From Myxococcales bacterium (GTDB taxonomy: Bacteria; Myxococcota; Myxococcia; Myxococcales; JAJYLH01): a stretch of 64,000 nt of DNA. The stretch is from the NCBI GenBank assembly GCA_021787845.1, contig JAJYLH010000004.1, positions 62,001 to 126,000 of the forward strand, in the 5' to 3' direction. The translations under genes were made by a program, and so were the position numbers. Positions 44,144 through 55,851 of the stretch are shown piece after piece (within the stretch, counting starts at the first letter, position 1; each line of letters begins with the position of its first letter). The notes under the pieces were generated by a model. The model ran no database searches. It saw only the letters and a list, made by a program, of their open reading frames with translations, and was not told the DNA's origin.

Positions 44144-45312
44144 GACGCGCCTCGCACCAGGTGATGCACCGCCCGCTCCAGGCCATCGAGGGTCAGGGGA
44201 AACATCGGGAACACCGCCCGCAGCCGCTGGACCGTGGTCTGGTTCCACCAGGACTCCGGCTCGGGGTTCAGCCAGGCGCTCTTGCGATAATGGTCGCCAA
44301 GCCGCTGCATCCACTCGAGGCCGCTGGTCTTCGTCGCCAGGTCCGACCAGTACGAGCCGCCCGGCAAGAGCAGCTCCGCCGGATGCATCGCCGCGTCGCC
44401 GACGACGACCAGCTTCTCCGACCGATCGCTCGAGCCCAACAGGTCCGCCACCGGGGTCGGCGAACGCAGGTTCGCGTCCTGGTAGACCGCGCGGTAGACG
44501 CAATTATGAAAATAGAATGATCGGAACTTGGCGAAGCGGCCGCTGCGCGAGGCGGCGGTGAAGAGGCGGTTGACGAGCTCGGCGTGCGGGTCCATCGACC
44601 CGCCGACGTCCATCAGGAGCACGACCTTGACCCGGTTTCGGCGCGGCGGGTGGAAGACCAGGTCGAGGTCGCCGGCGTTCTTCGCGGTGCGCTCGACGGT
44701 CTCGTCGAGGTCGAGCTCCTCGTCGGCGCCGTCGCGCCCGAGGTCGCGCAAGAGCCTGAGCGCGACGTCGATCTTGCGCACGTCGAGGACCGCGTCGGTG
44801 CGATAGGCGCGGTAGGCGCGCTCGCCGGCGCGCTGCATCGCGGAGCGCCCGCCGCCCTCGCCGATGACGATGCCGGTCGGGTGCGCTCCTGCCCGGCCGA
44901 AGGGGCTGGTGCCGCCGGTGCCGACCCAGCGGTTGCCGCCGTCGTGGCGTTCGCGCTGCTCGCGCAGACGTTTCTCGAAGAGCGCCCGCAGCTCGTCGGG
45001 CGAGAGCGCTCTTGCCAAGGCCAGCTCCTCCGGCGACAGCTCGCGCTTCATCGCTTCCTTCAGCCACGCCTCGATGTCGTCGGTGATCGACAGCGCCTCG
45101 ACGGTCACGCCCTGGAAGACCGCGAGAAACGCCGCGTCGAAGGCGTCGAAGTGCGCGAGCTCCTTCACGACGAGCGCCCGCGCCAGGTCGTAGAAGCCGT
45201 CGAGGCTCGACTCGTGGAGCCCCAGCTCGAGCGCGCGCATCAGCGCCATCCACTCGTGGGTGGAGACCGGAACCTTGCGCCGCCGCAGCTCGTAGAAGAA
45301 GTCGAGGAGCAT
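44140..45312 (-). CDS. VWA domain protein (CoxE-like)
   Basis: 390 residues. N-terminal helical domain ([25 protein letters not shown]), then a low-complexity region with [10 protein letters not shown], then a von Willebrand A domain with the MIDAS motif DVGGSMD (canonical DxSxS altered: G for the first S). Proteins of this type act with MoxR AAA ATPases in metal insertion or complex assembly, and a MoxR gene lies directly upstream in the same direction, with a 168-bp gap. Downstream is the overlapping release-factor-like gene. Confidence 0.85.
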   Translation of the reverse strand: MLLDFFYELRRRKVPVSTHEWMALMRALELGLHESSLDGFYDLARALVVKELAHFDAFDAAFLAVFQGVTVEALSITDDIEAWLKEAMKRELSPEELALARALSPDELRALFEKRLREQRERHDGGNRWVGTGGTSPFGRAGAHPTGIVIGEGGGRSAMQRAGERAYRAYRTDAVLDVRKIDVALRLLRDLGRDGADEELDLDETVERTAKNAGDLDLVFHPPRRNRVKVVLLMDVGGSMDPHAELVNRLFTAASRSGRFAKFRSFYFHNCVYRAVYQDANLRSPTPVADLLGSSDRSEKLVVVGDAAMHPAELLLPGGSYWSDLATKTSGLEWMQRLGDHYRKSAWLNPEPESWWNQTTVQRLRAVFPMFPLTLDGLERAVHHLVRGAS

Positions 45313-45335
45313 GTCCGTTCACTTGATGCCAGGAA

Positions 45336-45460
45336 CTCTCGCCCGCGTCGCCCGCGTTGGACGGATGGAGCGACAGCGGAACCCATCGCACCGGTCGCCG
45401 CGCCGACGGGTTTCGCTCCGCTTCACCCATCCTACGAGCTCTCGCCCGCGTCGTTCGCGT
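45336..45460. repeat. REP-like palindrome flanked by 22-bp direct repeats
   Basis: Direct repeats CTCTCGCCCGCGTCGCCCGCGT (45336-45357) and the same with CC>TT (45439-45460) match at 20 of 22. Between them is a palindrome starting GGATGG at 45363 and ending CCCATCC at 45426-45432, with GCTCCGCTTC in the right arm. The layout looks like an inserted REP-type element with duplicated flanks. It lies between the MoxR and VWA genes. Confidence 0.6.
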
Positions 45461-45480
45461 ATCGGGCCAGCGGTCCGGCA

Positions 45481-46293
<813 letters not shown>

Positions 46294-46463
46294 GCGCCGG
46301 GACCATAACAGAACGTGGCCGCGGCGGCCTTGGCGGAAACCTTCTCGGCTCCCGCTCGTCCGCCGCGCCTCGGGCCTCCCCCGCTTGCGCTCGCTCCGAG
46401 GAGCAGGACGCCTTCCCCCGACGCGCCCGCCCCCGGGTCCCACCCTACAAGCCAAGAGCGCTG

Positions 46464-47396
46464 CTACATACCGGGAACGCCGCCCTCGAGCAGATCGCCG
46501 ATCGACGCCGACAGGTCGTTCTTCAGCTTCGACTTCGCCCGAATCTCGAGCTGCCGCGCCCGCTCCCGCGAGATGCGGTAGTGCGCGCCCAGCTCGGAGA
46601 GCGTCATCGGTTTGTCCGTCATCAGCCGCTGCTCGATGATGAAGCGCTCCCTCGCGTCCAGCCGGCTGAGCGCCTTGGCCACCTTCGCCTGCGCGAGCGT
46701 CCTCGTCTCGTACGCCTCCAGTTCCTCGTCCGCCACCGCCGCGTGCGCCTCCAGGAAATCGAGGTGGCTCGTCCCGCCCTCGTCGCCCATCGGCGCGTCC
46801 AAAGAGAGGTCGCGCCCTTCCAGGCGCTGGCTCATCTCCACCACCTCGCTCTGCTTCACCCGCAGCTTCTTCGCGATGTCCCCCTCGGCCGCCTGGACCC
46901 CCGCCTCGCCGTGCTTCTCCAGCTCCCGCCGGGTGCGCGCGAGGGAGAAGAAGAGCTTGCGCTGGGCTTGGGTGGTGCCGAGCTTCACCAGGCTCCAGTT
47001 GCGCAGGATGTAGTTCTGGATGTAGGCCCGAATCCACCAGACGCCGTAGGAAATCAGCCGGATCTTCCGGTCCGGGTCGAACTTCTGGACCGCCTTCATC
47101 AACCCGATGTTGCCCTCCTGGATGAGGTCCGCCATCCTAAAGCCGTAGCTTCTATACTCGAAAGAAACCTTGACGACGAAGCGCAGGTTGCTCGTCACCA
47201 GCGTGTGCGCCGCGTCGAGGTCGCCCTGGTCCCGGTAGCGCCGCGCGAGCTGCTGCTCCTCGTCGACGCTCAGGAGGGGCAGGCGGTTGATTTCGCTCAA
47301 GTAGACCGCCAGCGCTCCTGCATCGTTCGGCGCCGCCGCCAGGCTCTGCTTGCGCGCGCGTTTCGGTGTCGGTGATCGCGGATGCGTGCTCCCCAT
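46464..47396 (-). CDS. RNA polymerase sigma factor, RpoH family
   Basis: 310 residues from ATG 47394-47396, with AGGAGAGGGG upstream. Region 1.2/2: [51 protein letters not shown] and [19 protein letters not shown]. The RpoH box [10 protein letters not shown] follows. Region 4 has [16 protein letters not shown] and [19 protein letters not shown]. It directs transcription of heat-shock-type or, in myxobacteria, developmental genes (several RpoH paralogues are known there). Stands alone. Confidence 0.9.
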   Translation of the reverse strand: MGSTHPRSPTPKRARKQSLAAAPNDAGALAVYLSEINRLPLLSVDEEQQLARRYRDQGDLDAAHTLVTSNLRFVVKVSFEYRSYGFRMADLIQEGNIGLMKAVQKFDPDRKIRLISYGVWWIRAYIQNYILRNWSLVKLGTTQAQRKLFFSLARTRRELEKHGEAGVQAAEGDIAKKLRVKQSEVVEMSQRLEGRDLSLDAPMGDEGGTSHLDFLEAHAAVADEELEAYETRTLAQAKVAKALSRLDARERFIIEQRLMTDKPMTLSELGAHYRISRERARQLEIRAKSKLKNDLSASIGDLLEGGVPGM

Positions 47397-48004
47397 GTCC
47401 CCTCTCCTCTGCTCGAAAGCATCACGCTCGACATGAAAGCCGACCGTGGGTCCGCCCGGTTTTCGCCTCGCCCTCTCCCGCCCCGTGCCGTCGCCTCGTT
47501 TCAGCAATAGCGGTGCCACTCGCACCTCGCACGCTCTCGCCCGCGAGCGCCTTGGTTTCTCGAGCCTGTGGGGCGAGGTGCGCAGCGATCGGTCGTGGCG
47601 GAACTACCGGACCGACGCGGGGCGAGGCGCTTCCCAAGCTGGCGAAAATTCCTTCCGCTCCGGGCGAGCGGATGGAATTTGCCGGGCGCCTCTTCCAGAC
47701 ACGCCCGAGGCCGGGTGCGACACGGCCACCGCCCGTTCGAACGATCGGCCGGGGGCAGTTATTCGCTCGCTTGCAGCCGGCGAAATACAGTCGGACGAGT
47801 CATGGAGCCCGGGACCGCTCACCCTGAGCCCTTCGGCGAGCTCGGGCTGAACTTCGTCGAAGGGCGAGCGGTCGCGCGCGTTCCCGCCCATCCCTCGACC
47901 GCGCTCCGGCTGTCGCCTCCGCTCAGAGAAGGGCTCGCGGGTAAAGGCCTCGGCAACCTGAGCGAACCGGAAAGCCCGCGTCTAGTTCAGTCCTTCCCGG
48001 GCGC
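47397..48004. other. 608-bp intergenic region
   Basis: Between rpoH (start, minus) and queF (end, minus). Open frames of up to 200 codons exist, but they are antisense or overlapping, without motifs or start signals, and were rejected. The region holds one palindromic repeat (47813-47873). The promoter of rpoH should lie in its first part, but no clear -35/-10 was found. Confidence 0.6.
47813..47873. repeat. Palindrome of the CCTTCG family
   Basis: Arms GACCGCTCACCCT (47813-47825) and AGGGCGAGCGGTC (47861-47873), with an inner inverted pair CCCTTCGGCGAGC / TTCGTCGAAGGG. Diverged relative of the palindromes at 33025, 43625 and 60375. Confidence 0.6.
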
Positions 48005-48370
48005 TTACGGCGCAGGCCTCTTCTCGTGCTCCACCGTCACCGTCGTCGCGATGCCGCCGCGGACGTTCCAGCGCGCGACGATCTTCAGCCGCCGCGGGTC
48101 GAGCAGGCGCACCAGGTCGTCGGCGACCGCGTTCGTCACCTTCTCGTGGAACGCGCCCTCGTTCCGATAGCTCCATAAATATAGCTTAAAGCTCTTGAGC
48201 TCGACGCAGGTGCGGTCAGGGACGTAGGCGATGTCGAAGTGGGCGAAGTCCGGCTGGCCGGTCAGCGGGCAGAGGCAGGTGAACTCGGGCACCTCGAAGG
48301 CGATGGTGTAGTCGCGCTCCGGGCACGGGTTGGGAAACGTCTGGAGCGTCTTCGAGGGCTGGCTGGGCAC
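48005..48370 (-). CDS. queF: NADPH-dependent 7-cyano-7-deazaguanine reductase
   Basis: 121 residues, the single-domain (YkvM-type) form. It reduces the nitrile preQ0 to preQ1 with NADPH in queuosine biosynthesis. The catalytic cysteine is C34 in [12 protein letters not shown], with D41 nearby; the QueF motif [20 protein letters not shown] is intact (residues 58-76) and [12 protein letters not shown] closes the fold. No other queuosine gene is in the window. No preQ1 riboswitch-like element was seen upstream. Confidence 0.93.
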   Translation of the reverse strand: MPSQPSKTLQTFPNPCPERDYTIAFEVPEFTCLCPLTGQPDFAHFDIAYVPDRTCVELKSFKLYLWSYRNEGAFHEKVTNAVADDLVRLLDPRRLKIVARWNVRGGIATTVTVEHEKRPAP

Positions 48371-48565
48371 GGCCTTCTCCTCTTCGCGTCGGCGAGCTGT
48401 TCTAACTCGGCCTGGTCGCGGGACACACGTTCCGCCCGGCTTGCCGCTCGTTCGCCGCGCGCCCGATCGGGGCTCGGGTCGGTTGGCGCCCGGACGGCCG
48501 TTTGAAAACGAGGGTCCGAAGTGCTATCCGGCCCGGGGCTTTTGAAGAAGGAGGTCGAGGCGCCG

Positions 48566-49000
48566 ATGCTCACTGTGACCGCCGCGGGTTCGTCCGCTCC
48601 CTCGCCGCGCGGGCCCGACCCGGAGCCTTCCGGCACCGAAGCCGCTCTGCGGGCCGAGTTGGACACCCTCAACGCGTCGCTGCGGGAGCTCAAGAGCACG
48701 AACTTCGGCGTGCGCGCCTACGTCGAGGCATGGTTCGCGTTCGTCGCCGGCTCCGTCGGGGCGAAGATGCTCTACGACTGGCAGGTCACCCACGGAAAGC
48801 CGCCGCTCGTCGCGTTTCCCATTCTCCTGCTCGGTCTGTCCCTGGGCGCCGACGCCGTCGCCCAGAGGCTCGCCCAGCGCCGCCTCGCGCGCGACGAGGA
48901 GGGGCGCATCCGGAGGCAGCGCGAGCTGCGGGAAAAGCTCGGCCTGGAAGACGCGCCGGTCCCCCCGATGTCGAGCCAGCCGCGGGCGGCGGTCGCTTGA
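48566..49000 (+). CDS. Small membrane protein of unknown function
   Basis: 144 residues from ATG 48566, with GGAGG and a second GAGG upstream. After a Pro/Ser-rich N-terminus, a helix (LRAELDTLNASLRELKS) precedes two hydrophobic segments, VRAYVEAWFAFVAGSVGAKMLY and PPLVAFPILLLGLSLGADAVA, then a charged C-terminus. No known domain. It ends 7 bp before tmk, so the two are co-transcribed. Confidence 0.7.
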   Translation: MLTVTAAGSSAPSPRGPDPEPSGTEAALRAELDTLNASLRELKSTNFGVRAYVEAWFAFVAGSVGAKMLYDWQVTHGKPPLVAFPILLLGLSLGADAVAQRLAQRRLARDEEGRIRRQRELREKLGLEDAPVPPMSSQPRAAVA

Positions 49001-49007
49001 GGAATCG

Positions 49008-49625
49008 ATGGCCGCGCCGTTCATCGTCTTCGAGGGGCTGGACGGCGCCGGCACCACCACCCAGGCGCGGCGGCTCGTCGAGGCGCTCGCCCAAGCCGGG
49101 AGAGCCGCGCACTACACCCGCGAGCCGTCCGACGGACCGGTCGGCACGCTCATCCGCCAGGCCCTCGGCGGCCGTCTGACCCACCCGGACCACAGCCGCC
49201 TCGCGCCGGAGACGATGGCCTTGCTCTTCGCGGCCGACCGGATGGATCACCTCGCCGCCGAGGTCGACCCCGTGCGCGCCGCGGGCGTCGCCGTGGTGTG
49301 CGACCGCTACGTCTTGTCCAGCCTCGCCTACCAGGGCCAGGAGCTGGACGACGCCTTCGTCCGCGCGATCAACGCCCGCGCGCGCGCGCCCGACCTGACC
49401 ATCTTCCTCAAGACCTCGCCCGAGACCGCGCTCGCGCGTCGAGCAGGGCGGCATCTCCAGGCCGACTTGTACGAGGCGCTTCAGACCCAACGCCGCGTGG
49501 CAGCCGCTTACGATGCTGCCATCCAGGAGCGGTCCAGCTCTCACCGGGTGCAGGTGCTGGATGGCGAGCGCCCGGTCGACGGCATCGCGGAGGATTGCTT
49601 GCGCCTCGCGCTTTCCTGCGCCTGA
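49008..49625 (+). CDS. tmk: Thymidylate kinase with altered P-loop
   Basis: 205 residues, usual length. Converts dTMP to dTDP. The P-loop reads GLDGAGTTTQ (residues 10-19): the invariant lysine of GxxGxGK[ST] is T16. The other marks are normal: REPSDGPVG, LFAADRMDH, and VVCDRYVLSSLAYQG (the DRY motif). The lid region SPETALARRAGRH carries arginines. Several thymidylate kinases with GTTTQ-like loops exist to my recollection, so activity is still likely, but the missing lysine should be checked. In a row with the small membrane protein and a sigma-54 activator. Confidence 0.87.
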   Translation: MAAPFIVFEGLDGAGTTTQARRLVEALAQAGRAAHYTREPSDGPVGTLIRQALGGRLTHPDHSRLAPETMALLFAADRMDHLAAEVDPVRAAGVAVVCDRYVLSSLAYQGQELDDAFVRAINARARAPDLTIFLKTSPETALARRAGRHLQADLYEALQTQRRVAAAYDAAIQERSSSHRVQVLDGERPVDGIAEDCLRLALSCA

Positions 49626-49673
49626 GCGAAGCCCGCCAGAGGCCCGAGCGACCGCCCTGCCGATGGCGCTAAC

Positions 49674-51236
49674 ATGCTCGGCCCAGTGCTCATCGACCTC
49701 GCCCTCGAGAACCTCCACATCATCCGTCGCGTGCGGCAGATCGTGCGCAAGTGGTGGTCCCTCGAGCTCGCCTTCACCGACCAGACCGGCTACGTGGTCG
49801 ACCACCAGAAGGGCGTGGTCATCCCGCCGCACAACCCGATCTGCCAGTCGTGCCTGCGCACCAAGGAGGGGTTTGCCCGCTGCAATCGCTCGGTGGAGAA
49901 GGCGATCGCGCAGCTTACGCCGGGACCGGAAGGCGCGAGGCGGCTCGGGCCCTGCCACCTCGGGGTCGACATCGTCGCCGCGCCGATCGCGATCGACGGC
50001 CAGACCCAGGGCGCCCTCTTCGCCTGCGGGTTTCTCCTCGACGGCGGCCCGGAGCGGGAAGAGCGCGTCGCCGCGGGCGCTCGGGCGCTCGGGCTCGAGC
50101 GTGTCGTGCCCGACCTGGACGCCGCGGCCAAGCGCCTGGTCCGCCTCGACGCCCGCGACGCCGACCGCTTCTTCGACCTCGTGACCACCTGCGCGACCGA
50201 GGCGGCGGAGGTCGCCGCGCGGCGGGGGCTGTCGCAGACCATCAGCGCTCTCGCCCCCGAGACGGCGGGCTTCGGCGCCATCATCGGCAAGAGCGCGCCG
50301 ATGAAGCGGTTGTTCGCCGTGCTGGAGCGGGTGGTCGAGACCGACACGACGGTGCTCGTCAGCGGCGAGAACGGGACCGGCAAGGAGCTGGTGGCGCGGG
50401 CGATTCACTTCGGCGGGCCGCGCAAGGACCAGCCGTTCTTGGCTCAGAACTGCAGCGCCCTGAACGACAACCTCCTCGAAAGCGAGCTGTTCGGGCACGT
50501 CCTCGGCTCGTTCACCGGCGCCACCCGGGAGAAGAAGGGCCTGTTCAAGGCCGCCGACGGGGGCACCTTCTTCCTCGACGAAGTCGGGGACATGAGCCCG
50601 GCGATGCAGGTCAAGATTCTGCGGGTGCTGGAAGAGGGCATGTTCCTGCCGGTGGGCGCGACCCGTCCCGAACAGGTGGACGTGCGGGTGATCGCGGCGA
50701 CCAACCGGACGCTCAAGGACCTGGTGCAGCGGCGGCTGTTTCGCGAGGACCTGTACTTCCGGCTGAACGTCATCCACATCGAGGTGCCGCCGCTTCGGGA
50801 GCGGGTGGAGGACATTCCGCTCTTGTGCGACCACTTCCTCACCCGCATCTCCCGGCGCACCCGGCGCACGAAGAAGCGGCTCTCGCCGGAGCTGATGCGG
50901 GACCTCTTCGCGTCGCGCTGGGCGGGGAACGTGAGGGAGCTGGAGAACACCATCGAGCGGCTGGCGGTGCTCGCGGGCGACCGCGAGGTGATCGGGCGGG
51001 AAGTCCGGGAGCTGCAGGGCGAGAAGCAGGAAGACGAACCGGCGCTGGCGAAGGCCGCCGAGCGCGGACACCTGACGGCAGCGGTGCAGGCCCTCGAGCG
51101 GGAGATGATTCAGGCGGGGCTGATTCAGACCCACTGGAACAAGTCGAAGCTGGCGGAGAAGCTGGGCCTGAGCCGCACGACCTTGATCAAGAAGATCAAG
51201 GAGTACGGCCTCGAGGATGAGCTCGATGAGCCGTAG
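49674..51236 (+). CDS. PocR-domain sigma-54-dependent activator
   Basis: 520 residues. N-terminal about 170 residues look like a PocR sensor: [38 protein letters not shown], with several conserved-looking cysteines that may bind metal or a ligand. The AAA+ domain (about 205-430) has Walker [10 protein letters not shown], the loop GSFTGA in place of the usual [18 protein letters not shown] and [11 protein letters not shown]. The C-terminal helix-turn-helix has [20 protein letters not shown]. It should activate sigma-54 promoters on a signal. It starts 48 bp after tmk. Confidence 0.9.
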   Translation: MLGPVLIDLALENLHIIRRVRQIVRKWWSLELAFTDQTGYVVDHQKGVVIPPHNPICQSCLRTKEGFARCNRSVEKAIAQLTPGPEGARRLGPCHLGVDIVAAPIAIDGQTQGALFACGFLLDGGPEREERVAAGARALGLERVVPDLDAAAKRLVRLDARDADRFFDLVTTCATEAAEVAARRGLSQTISALAPETAGFGAIIGKSAPMKRLFAVLERVVETDTTVLVSGENGTGKELVARAIHFGGPRKDQPFLAQNCSALNDNLLESELFGHVLGSFTGATREKKGLFKAADGGTFFLDEVGDMSPAMQVKILRVLEEGMFLPVGATRPEQVDVRVIAATNRTLKDLVQRRLFREDLYFRLNVIHIEVPPLRERVEDIPLLCDHFLTRISRRTRRTKKRLSPELMRDLFASRWAGNVRELENTIERLAVLAGDREVIGREVRELQGEKQEDEPALAKAAERGHLTAAVQALEREMIQAGLIQTHWNKSKLAEKLGLSRTTLIKKIKEYGLEDELDEP

Positions 51237-51313
51237 GGCTGCCGCCAGGCGCCCAGCGGGCTCCCGTCACCGGCACGCCGGGCCGCCGCAATCCCGAGCA
51301 GCAGCGCTTCCGG

Positions 51314-52015
51314 TTACCGTTCCGGCTTCTTCCCGACGCCGACCAGCCCCAGGCCGTCGAGGGTCGGGATGACCGCGACGGTCTCGAGCCCGGCGGCGCC
51401 GAAGAGGCTCCGAAAGCGCTCGGGAGTGAAGCGACCGGCGCCGGTGGCGACCGCCCGCCAGAGGACCATCGACAACACGAACCGCGCGTCGCCCGCGCTC
51501 CGTTTGAAGAGCCGCAGGGGAAATGGTTCCCGAGAGGGCTCCAGGAAGACGCAGACGCCGCCGGGAACCAGCACGCGGGCGACCTCCTGGCCGAGCCGGC
51601 GGTCGTCGCCGACGAGGTAGGCGAAGCTGTGGCCGGTGACGACGTCGATGGAGCTGTCCTTGAGCGGGAGCCGGGTCCCGTCGCCGACGATGAAGTCGAG
51701 CCCGGCCGGATGGGGCGGTTCGTGGCGGGCGTAGGCGCGCGCGAGCGCGATCATTTCGGGCGAGAGGTCGACGCCGACGAGGTGCGTCGCGGGCAGCCGC
51801 TCGGCGAGGCCGAAGGCGGAGATGCCCGGGCCGCAGCCGAGGTCGGCGAGGCGCCGGGGCGGCCTCTCGGGCGCGAGCCCGGCGAAGTCGACCAGCGCCG
51901 CGCCGTGCGAGCGCCACACCGGCTGGCGCGTCAGCCAGGCGTACGGCCGCGACCCGACGCCGAAGAGCAGCCGCTTGGAGAGCGCACGCAGCACGGGCGG
52001 GCGACCCGAGTCCAT
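51314..52015 (-). CDS. Class I SAM-dependent methyltransferase
   Basis: 233 residues. SAM motif I LADLGCGPGISAFGLAE, motif II VGVDLSPEMIALA, a GDGTRLPLKDSSIDVV segment (motif III) and LVPGGVCVFLEP (post-III). Belongs to the UbiE/Methyltransf_11 group; substrate unknown. It shares a divergent promoter region of about 70 bp with the HAD gene. Confidence 0.88.
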   Translation of the reverse strand: MDSGRPPVLRALSKRLLFGVGSRPYAWLTRQPVWRSHGAALVDFAGLAPERPPRRLADLGCGPGISAFGLAERLPATHLVGVDLSPEMIALARAYARHEPPHPAGLDFIVGDGTRLPLKDSSIDVVTGHSFAYLVGDDRRLGQEVARVLVPGGVCVFLEPSREPFPLRLFKRSAGDARFVLSMVLWRAVATGAGRFTPERFRSLFGAAGLETVAVIPTLDGLGLVGVGKKPER

Positions 52016-52088
52016 CGGTCGTTTCTACCAGAGGACCGGCCCCGAAGCGTCTCGTGGGCCAGGGGTCCTTGGTGCTCTAATCCGGGCG

Positions 52089-52913
52089 ATGGCTCTCTCG
52101 GAACGAACGCCAACGGCGGCGTCGACCGTCCCCCGCCCGCTCGGCGAGGCCGATTTTTCTCGCGTGCTAGCGATCCTGACCGACGTCGATGGCACCTTGA
52201 CGACGCGCGACCGCCTCGAGTCGGCGACCCTCGCCCAGCTCGAGCGCGTCGCCCGGTCCGGCCGGAAGCTGGTCTTCGTCAGCGGGCGTCCCGCCGGGTT
52301 CGGCGAGTGCTGGATGCGGGAGCTGCCCATCGACGCGGCGATCGTGGAGAACGGCGGGCTCTGGTTCGTGCGCGAGGATGGCCGAATCCGGAAGCGCTAC
52401 TACCAGCCGGAAGCGGAGCGGCTTAGCGCCAGAGCGCGGCTCGAGGCGGAGGTCGAACGGGTCCGGCGGCGGGTTCCCGGCGCCCGGTTGTCGGCCGACA
52501 GCGCGTACGCCGAGGTCGACCTGGCGATCGATCATCACGAGGACGTCCGGCTCGAGGAGGGCGCTGCCACCCGAATCGAAGAGCTGCTGCGCTCACGGGG
52601 AGTGAATGCGGTCCGGTCGAGCGTCCACGTCAACTGCTGGGTCGGCGAGTTCGACAAGCTCCGCGCCGCCAGGCGGCTCTTCGCGGAGTCGTTCGGCCTG
52701 AAGCTCGGGGCGCGAGACCCGCGCGTCGTCTACGTCGGCGATTCGTTCAACGACGCGCCGATGTTCGAGGCGTTCTCGCTCTCGGTGGGCGTCGGGAACG
52801 TCCGCGACATCCTCGACCGCCTGCCGCACCCCCCGCGCTTCATCACCCGCCGCCGGCAAGGCGCGGGATGGCGCGAGGCGGTCCGGGCCGTGCTCCAGGC
52901 GCGAGCCCGCTAA
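52089..52913 (+). CDS. HAD-IIB-type phosphatase
   Basis: 274 residues from ATG 52089. Motif I TDVDGTLT (nucleophile and acid Asp), motif II VSGRP, and motif IV VYVGDSFNDAPMF. The cap between them is of C2 type, as in Cof, sucrose-phosphate or mannosylglycerate phosphatases. Acts on a phospho-sugar most likely. The frame upstream is antisense to the methyltransferase gene and was cut. Confidence 0.85.
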   Translation: MALSERTPTAASTVPRPLGEADFSRVLAILTDVDGTLTTRDRLESATLAQLERVARSGRKLVFVSGRPAGFGECWMRELPIDAAIVENGGLWFVREDGRIRKRYYQPEAERLSARARLEAEVERVRRRVPGARLSADSAYAEVDLAIDHHEDVRLEEGAATRIEELLRSRGVNAVRSSVHVNCWVGEFDKLRAARRLFAESFGLKLGARDPRVVYVGDSFNDAPMFEAFSLSVGVGNVRDILDRLPHPPRFITRRRQGAGWREAVRAVLQARAR

Positions 52914-52943
52914 AGGTCCGAGGCCGTCCGCGACGCCGATGGG

Positions 52944-53606
52944 TCACTCGCCGGTGCCCAGCCGCATCCGCTTTGCGGCCGCGCGAACCTGGTCCAGCAG
53001 GCGCTCGATTTCGATCGGGTGGCGACCGCGCAAGGCTTCGGTCTCTGGGGAGACGTAATCGCTCACGCCTTTGCCCTGCGCGAGCCTCGACCCCAGCTCG
53101 ACCTGCGATTGCGCCGCCTCCCACAACTGCGCTTCGGGGTGGCCGGAGGCGTGGGCGGAAAGCAGCAGCTCTTCGAAGAGCCGCCGAGCCAAGTCCCAGG
53201 CAAAGAGCGCTGCCGATTCCCGGCGGCTCACCAGCTTGGTAAGAGCGGTCCAGGTCGCCTGCATCGCTTCCAGCCGGTCGAGCAGCTCTTGGGCAGCGGC
53301 AGGGCTCGCGTTACCCGGCAGGAGCAGTCGGTCCCGCACCTCGGTCGAGAACCGGTCCATCGCCTGGCCGTAGCGCAAGAGCTCACCGTGCGCGGGCGAC
53401 ACCGTCTGCCAGGCCCTCGGCAGCGGTAGCCTTCCCTCGAGCGCGGTGTCTCGGCCGAGGTAGACGTAGACCAGGAGCCCCGCCGCGAGGCACGCCAGAC
53501 AGAGCAAGAACGTCACGAGGCGGACGCCCGGCCGCGACCGCGACCGCGGGGAGCCCGGAGGGGGAGGGCGTGCTTGCCAGTTTTCTGGCGAGTCCTCGCG
53601 AAGCAT
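52944..53606 (-). CDS. Membrane-anchored helical protein, unknown
   Basis: 220 residues from ATG 53604-53606; a TTG ten codons earlier is an alternative. After a Pro/Arg-rich cytoplasmic part, one membrane helix (LVTFLLCLACLAAGLLVYVYL), then an Ala/Leu/Arg-rich helical domain outside. It contains an Arg/His-rich end (RGRHPIEIERLL). No family recognised. Tail to tail with the HAD gene and divergent from the CoA-binding gene. Confidence 0.65.
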   Translation of the reverse strand: MLREDSPENWQARPPPPGSPRSRSRPGVRLVTFLLCLACLAAGLLVYVYLGRDTALEGRLPLPRAWQTVSPAHGELLRYGQAMDRFSTEVRDRLLLPGNASPAAAQELLDRLEAMQATWTALTKLVSRRESAALFAWDLARRLFEELLLSAHASGHPEAQLWEAAQSQVELGSRLAQGKGVSDYVSPETEALRGRHPIEIERLLDQVRAAAKRMRLGTGE

Positions 53607-53644
53607 TCCGGTGGACAGTATCCCTTCCCGCGGCAAGATCTAAA

Positions 53645-54085
53645 ATGCGCTTCATGGGTGGCCGGATTCTCACGCGGGAAGAGGACATCGCCGAGCTCGT
53701 GCGCTCGCTCAGGCGCATCGCGGTCTTGGGCATCAAGACCGAGGCCCAGGCGGGGCAACCGGCGTTCGACGTGCCCGAGTACCTCCATGCCTCCGGCATC
53801 GAGGTCGTCCCGGTGCCGGTCTACTACCCGGAGGTGGCCCGCATCCTCGGCGAGCCGGTGTACCGCCGGGTGGCGGACGTCCCGGGCGAGCTCGACTGCG
53901 TCGATGTCTTTCGCAAGAGCGTCGACCTGCCCCCGCACCTTCCCGACCTCGTCGCGAAGAAGCCGAGGAGCGTCTGGCTCCAGCTCGGCATCCGCGACGA
54001 CGCGTTCGCGCGCGCGCTCGCCGATGCCGGCATCGCCGTCGTCCAGAACCGCTGCCTGATGGTCGAGCACCGCCGCTTCGCCTAG
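53645..54085 (+). CDS. CoA-binding domain protein (YccU-like)
   Basis: 146 residues from ATG 53645 (an in-frame ATG at 53654 is possible). A single CoA_binding_2 Rossmann domain: SLRRIAVLGIKTEAQAGQPAFDVPEYLHASG, YYPEVARILGEPVYRRVADVPG, VWLQLGI and NRCLMVEHRR. The family binds CoA-like nucleotides; no reaction is known. Ends 18 bp before a GATC array. Confidence 0.85.
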   Translation: MRFMGGRILTREEDIAELVRSLRRIAVLGIKTEAQAGQPAFDVPEYLHASGIEVVPVPVYYPEVARILGEPVYRRVADVPGELDCVDVFRKSVDLPPHLPDLVAKKPRSVWLQLGIRDDAFARALADAGIAVVQNRCLMVEHRRFA

Positions 54086-54103
54086 GTGACGGTCTCGCCA
54101 GTC

Positions 54104-54135
54104 GATCGGACGGATCGGACCGAACGGTCCGATTC
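54104..54135. terminator. GATC 9-bp array between convergent genes
   Basis: Units GATCGGACG, GATCGGACC, GAACGGTCC, GATTC in 9-bp phase. ATCGGACCG (54114-54122), loop AA, CGGTCCGAT (54125-54133) forms a perfect 9-bp hairpin. It lies 18 bp past the CoA-binding gene stop and 28 bp past the stop of the convergent aminopeptidase gene, so a bidirectional terminator is plausible; no U tract follows. Confidence 0.65.
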
Positions 54136-54163
54136 AACCAAGGCCGGTGCGCCAGGCGTCGCC

Positions 54164-55672
<1,509 letters not shown>

Positions 55673-55794
55673 GGCGGACGAGAAGATGGTGCAGTCGTGC
55701 CCACGATTCAAGCGCCAGACTCTGCCCGGGCCTCCGGCGCTCTAGAGGCCCAGTGCTCCCGCACCTTCACCCCAGGGCCGCGCGTCGCGGGACG

Positions 55795-55839
55795 GATCAG
55801 ACCGATCAGACCGATTTGTCCGATCGGTCCGATCGGTTG
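55795..55839. repeat. GATC 9-bp periodic array
   Basis: Units GATCAGACC, GATCAGACC, GATTTGTCC, GATCGGTCC, GATCGGTTG in strict 9-bp phase. Begins 13 bp past the stop codon of the lipoprotein at 55852-56277 (minus strand), upstream of the aminopeptidase gene. Same family as at 28371. Confidence 0.8.
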
Positions 55840-55851
55840 GTGCGCTCGGGG

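Noticed and set aside
47397-48004. Small genes in the rpoH-queF gap
   Set aside because: Several frames of up to 200 codons exist, but none has a start signal, conserved motif or protein-like composition.
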